Below, piece by piece: positions 5,933 to 7,898 of a stretch of DNA of 7,898 bases. The position numbers were made by a program, and so were the translations under genes. Below the pieces are notes generated by a model that saw only the letters and a program-made list of their open reading frames with translations, was not told where the DNA came from and searched no databases. Every line of letters begins with the position of its first letter. The stretch's first letter is position 1. Source of the DNA: CAYMCO01 sp964388955 (GTDB taxonomy: Bacteria; Chloroflexota; Anaerolineae; Anaerolineales; E44-bin32); NCBI GenBank assembly GCA_964388955.1, contig CAYMCO010000069.1, forward strand, positions 1 through 7,898. The letters run 5' to 3'.

Positions 5933-6490
5933 CTACTCCGGGTCACCTTCCGGCACGAAATACACGTCGGTTGGCTTGAGCTTGCTGTTGCGCAGGAAGC
6001 GAGGGCGGACCGGCATGCCGATCCAGTCCAGGGAGGGTTCGGCCGGATCGACGCCCAGCAGCCGCGTCAGGAAGAGGGTGTCCACCGCCTCGAATTCGAT
6101 CAGCGCCAGCACGAAGGGCGTCTCGGACAGGAACTCCTCGGAGCCGAAATAGCACACCGTGAAGGCGTGCACATGCGCGGCGCGATCGGTGATATCGATC
6201 CAGCGGGTCTCTTCGCCGCTGTACATGTCGTGTCCGCGCGGCGTGGCATAGGTATATCCGCTCCCGGGTGCCTGGCTGGCGAGAAGCACCTTGTTGCTGG
6301 CGGCGGCGAACCACGGGCTGTCCTGCCCGTATGAGTGCAGGTAGGTGATGGCGTAGTCCTGCTCGATCTGGATGGGGGCCATGCGCTTGAGAAAGGCGAG
6401 CGCATCGGGGTCCGTCTCCACGGGGAAGGGCACCCCGTGCACGATGTATCCGCCCAGTGTCTCGGGCCGTTTATCGGGCATTTTCGGCAT
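5933..6490 (-). CDS. DUF35 OB-fold/zinc-ribbon-type partner protein, zinc cysteines absent
   Basis: A 185-residue protein of the Zn-ribbon/OB-fold (DUF35) family, whose members bind thiolase-fold enzymes and complete or shield the acyl-CoA site (for example ChsH2 with Ltp2, BbsA with BbsB, and the archaeal thiolase/HMG-CoA synthase complex). The N-terminal helix runs to about residue 65 (SYGQDSPWF at 53-61), the rubredoxin-like segment spans about 66-100, and the OB-fold follows from about 101 (AHVHAFTV, then FVLALIEFE and RLLGVDP). In the ribbon, the four positions expected to be zinc-binding Cys are Ala74, Ser77, Asp88 and Ser91, although the intervening GYTY, PR and W positions are kept. 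The only Cys is 113, in the OB-fold. The ATG lies 2 nt after the thiolase stop, and its GGGAGG ribosome site is inside the thiolase's last codons. This supports an obligate pair translated together. The fold assignment is good; the biochemical role is inferred from its partner. Confidence 0.87.
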   Translation of the reverse strand: MPKMPDKRPETLGGYIVHGVPFPVETDPDALAFLKRMAPIQIEQDYAITYLHSYGQDSPWFAAASNKVLLASQAPGSGYTYATPRGHDMYSGEETRWIDITDRAAHVHAFTVCYFGSEEFLSETPFVLALIEFEAVDTLFLTRLLGVDPAEPSLDWIGMPVRPRFLRNSKLKPTDVYFVPEGDPE

Positions 6491-6492
6491 GG

Positions 6493-7857
6493 CTACGCCT
6501 CCCGTTCCAGGATGCTGATGGTCACGTAGGTCCCCGTGCCGGCGTGGGAGTGGATCGCGCCTCGCGCCGCGTCCGGCACCTGCAGCGCCGGATCGCGGAA
6601 GTGCTTCTCGACGCTCCCCTGCACCTGCCAGAGGGCGAACACGGCCTGCATCAAGCCGGTCGCCCCCACCGGGTGGCCGCAGGCGATGAGCCCGCCGGAG
6701 GGGTTGACCGGGCAGGCGGGGTCCTCCGGCAGCGGCAGCCCGTAGTCCAGGCCGGGCATATGCGCCCTGCCCGAGGCGGCGAAGGGGCCGCCCTCCCCGT
6801 AGCGGCACAGGCCCATGTCCTCGTAGGTCTGGATCTCGCTGGAGGTATAGGCGTCGTGCAGCTCGATGAAATCCAGCTCCCCCAGCGGGTCATCGATCCC
6901 GGCCTGTTTGTAGGCCATATTGCCCGCCGCACGGCCGGCGCGGAAGGAATGCACCCCCGGATAGCGCGTCCCGGCATCCCACAGTTTCCGGTAGTAGGCG
7001 CGCGTGTCATCCGAGCCGCGCTCCTGTTCCGTCGCGTAGTCTCGCATGAAGGTCTCGTAGTCCACGTGCGGCCGGTCGGCCATGCGCATGGCGTCGGTGC
7101 CGCGCCCGATGCCCGTCACGCGCGCCAATGGGCGGGGAACCTTCGCCCCGGCGCCCTCCAAGCGCCGGATCCCCTCCTGCGAGGCCAGGATGGTCGCCGC
7201 GGCGCCGTCGGACATCACGCAGATATCCAGGCGGGTGAGCGGCCAGGCGACCATGGGGGCATCCCGCACGTCCTGTATGCTGTAGCGGTGCCGCTTCTGG
7301 GCGTAGGGGTTGTGGTAGGCGTTGATGTGGTTCTTGACCGAGACATGCGCCATCTGCTCCACGGTGGTGCCGAATTCCTTCATGTGCCGGGTGACCATCA
7401 TGGCGTAGTAGCCGGAGTAAAACCCGCCCACCGGGTAATCCCAGGAGACGTCGGAGGCCAGGGCGATGAATTCGTTGCCTTTCCAGGTTTCCACGTGGCT
7501 CATGGTCTCGAAGCCGTAGGCGACGCACACCTCCATATGGCCGGAGGCGATGGCCTTCCAGGCCTCCTGGAAGCACAGCCCGCCGGTGGCGCCGCCGCCC
7601 TCCACGCGGTGGCTCGGTTTGGGGCACAGGCCCAGGTAATCCTGGGCCATGATGCCGGCCATGAGCTGGCGGGAAAAATGGTCGGAGAAGTAGGAGGCCA
7701 CCGATCCGTCGGCCAGCGGGGTGAAGGTCGGGAAATCGAGCTCCAGATCGGCGATGGCGTAGTCGTAGGCCTCCTTTACCACCGCTGGAAAGGTCTTGTC
7801 CGGGCGGGCCTTGGCGAATTTCGAGACCCCGCCCGAGATGGCGTATACAGGTCGCAT
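6493..7857 (-). CDS. Thiolase-superfamily protein (SCP2-thiolase/Ltp2-like) lacking the nucleophilic cysteine
   Basis: A 454-residue thiolase-fold protein of the SCP2-thiolase-like branch that pairs with DUF35 proteins. Visible signatures are the N-terminal PVYAISGGVSKFAK strand, the ATGG loop near residues 90-93, HDAY at 334-337, NPSGG at 385-389, GHPVGATG at 394-401 and the C-terminal HAGTGTYVTI strand. Family members cleave or form C-C bonds next to a CoA thioester in the cytoplasm. The nucleophile position, normally Cys in a CATG-type loop, is Gly89 here (EGGGATGG), and the Cys of the SCP2-type HDCF motif is Ala336; the GHP histidine (His395) is kept. Ordinary thiolysis is therefore unlikely; an aldolase-like role, as in steroid-degrading Ltp2 (also without a catalytic Cys), is an inference. 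The start chosen is ATG 7857, with GAGGGG just upstream; an in-frame GTG at 7869 would add four residues. The TAG stop is 2 nt from the next gene, so the two are cotranscribed. The substrate is unknown. Confidence 0.88.
   Translation of the reverse strand: MRPVYAISGGVSKFAKARPDKTFPAVVKEAYDYAIADLELDFPTFTPLADGSVASYFSDHFSRQLMAGIMAQDYLGLCPKPSHRVEGGGATGGLCFQEAWKAIASGHMEVCVAYGFETMSHVETWKGNEFIALASDVSWDYPVGGFYSGYYAMMVTRHMKEFGTTVEQMAHVSVKNHINAYHNPYAQKRHRYSIQDVRDAPMVAWPLTRLDICVMSDGAAATILASQEGIRRLEGAGAKVPRPLARVTGIGRGTDAMRMADRPHVDYETFMRDYATEQERGSDDTRAYYRKLWDAGTRYPGVHSFRAGRAAGNMAYKQAGIDDPLGELDFIELHDAYTSSEIQTYEDMGLCRYGEGGPFAASGRAHMPGLDYGLPLPEDPACPVNPSGGLIACGHPVGATGLMQAVFALWQVQGSVEKHFRDPALQVPDAARGAIHSHAGTGTYVTISILEREA
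6498..6503 (-). promoter_or_regulatory. Ribosome binding site of the OB-fold gene inside the thiolase end
   Basis: GGGAGG on the minus strand, 7 nt before ATG 6490. It is formed by the codons for the thiolase's final Arg-Glu-Ala, so ribosomes finishing the thiolase can restart directly on the partner gene. Confidence 0.7.
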
Positions 7858-7891
7858 GGGTCCCCTCACTCTTTGTCTGGATGTCGAGTGG

Positions 7892-7897
7892 ATTGTA
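7892..7897 (-). promoter_or_regulatory. Possible -10 element upstream of the thiolase gene
   Basis: The minus strand reads TACAAT, one base from the TATAAT consensus, 34 nt upstream of ATG 7857. Any -35 element would lie outside the window, so this is only a candidate. The thiolase could equally be an internal gene of a longer operon. Confidence 0.2.
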
Positions 7898-7898
7898 C

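Noticed and set aside
6491..6808. N-terminal extension of the OB-fold protein up to 6808
   Set aside because: That part is an out-of-frame reading of the thiolase 3' end; the ATG at 6490 with its GGGAGG site starts a normal-length family member.

Overview
The window is GC-rich, compact bacterial DNA with every supported gene on the minus strand, so the reading order is from high to low coordinates. The best guess is an uncultured Chloroflexota-like bacterium (for example Anaerolineae). This rests on the overall style: a CoA thiolase/OB-fold pair, a large lipoprotein with carbohydrate-binding-like sandwiches and a glycosidase-like barrel, and a DUF6585-like membrane protein. No phylogenetic marker is present, so the placement is tentative.

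Layout, in transcription order: (1) a thiolase-superfamily protein (7857-6493) followed after 2 nt by a DUF35-type OB-fold/zinc-ribbon partner (6490-5933). (2) A small S23/four-helix-bundle (23S rRNA intervening-sequence family) gene (5852-5493) of visibly lower GC, bordered by TCAGCNN heptamer repeats in inverted orientation. (3) A putative promoter (perfect TATAAT at 5412-5407), then a two-TM protein with a DUF6585/PH-like cytoplasmic region (5290-4505, TTG start). It overlaps by ATGA with an 827-residue lipoprotein (4508-2025). (4) After a 54-nt gap, an acetyl-CoA-synthetase-like acyl-CoA ligase (1970-6) with a perfect AGGAGG ribosome binding site.

The thiolase/OB-fold pair and the acyl-CoA synthetase both handle CoA thioesters and could belong to one acid-activation and C-C bond-breaking or bond-making route. 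The link is only contextual, because the S23 cassette and the membrane/lipoprotein pair lie between them. The main surprise is that both members of the thiolase/OB-fold pair have lost the cysteines that define their families. The thiolase has Gly at the nucleophile position and Ala in the HDCF-type motif. The partner has Ala, Ser, Asp and Ser at the four zinc-ligand positions. The synthetase also lacks the Trp that limits acetyl-CoA synthetases to acetate. Together these suggest a non-canonical, possibly aldolase-like, acyl-CoA system acting on a larger acid.

Intergenic DNA is short: 5291-5492 (promoter, leader and repeats), 5853-5932 (repeat and S23 leader) and 1971-2024. No RNA gene, CRISPR array or insertion sequence was seen, and no gene on the plus strand is credible.
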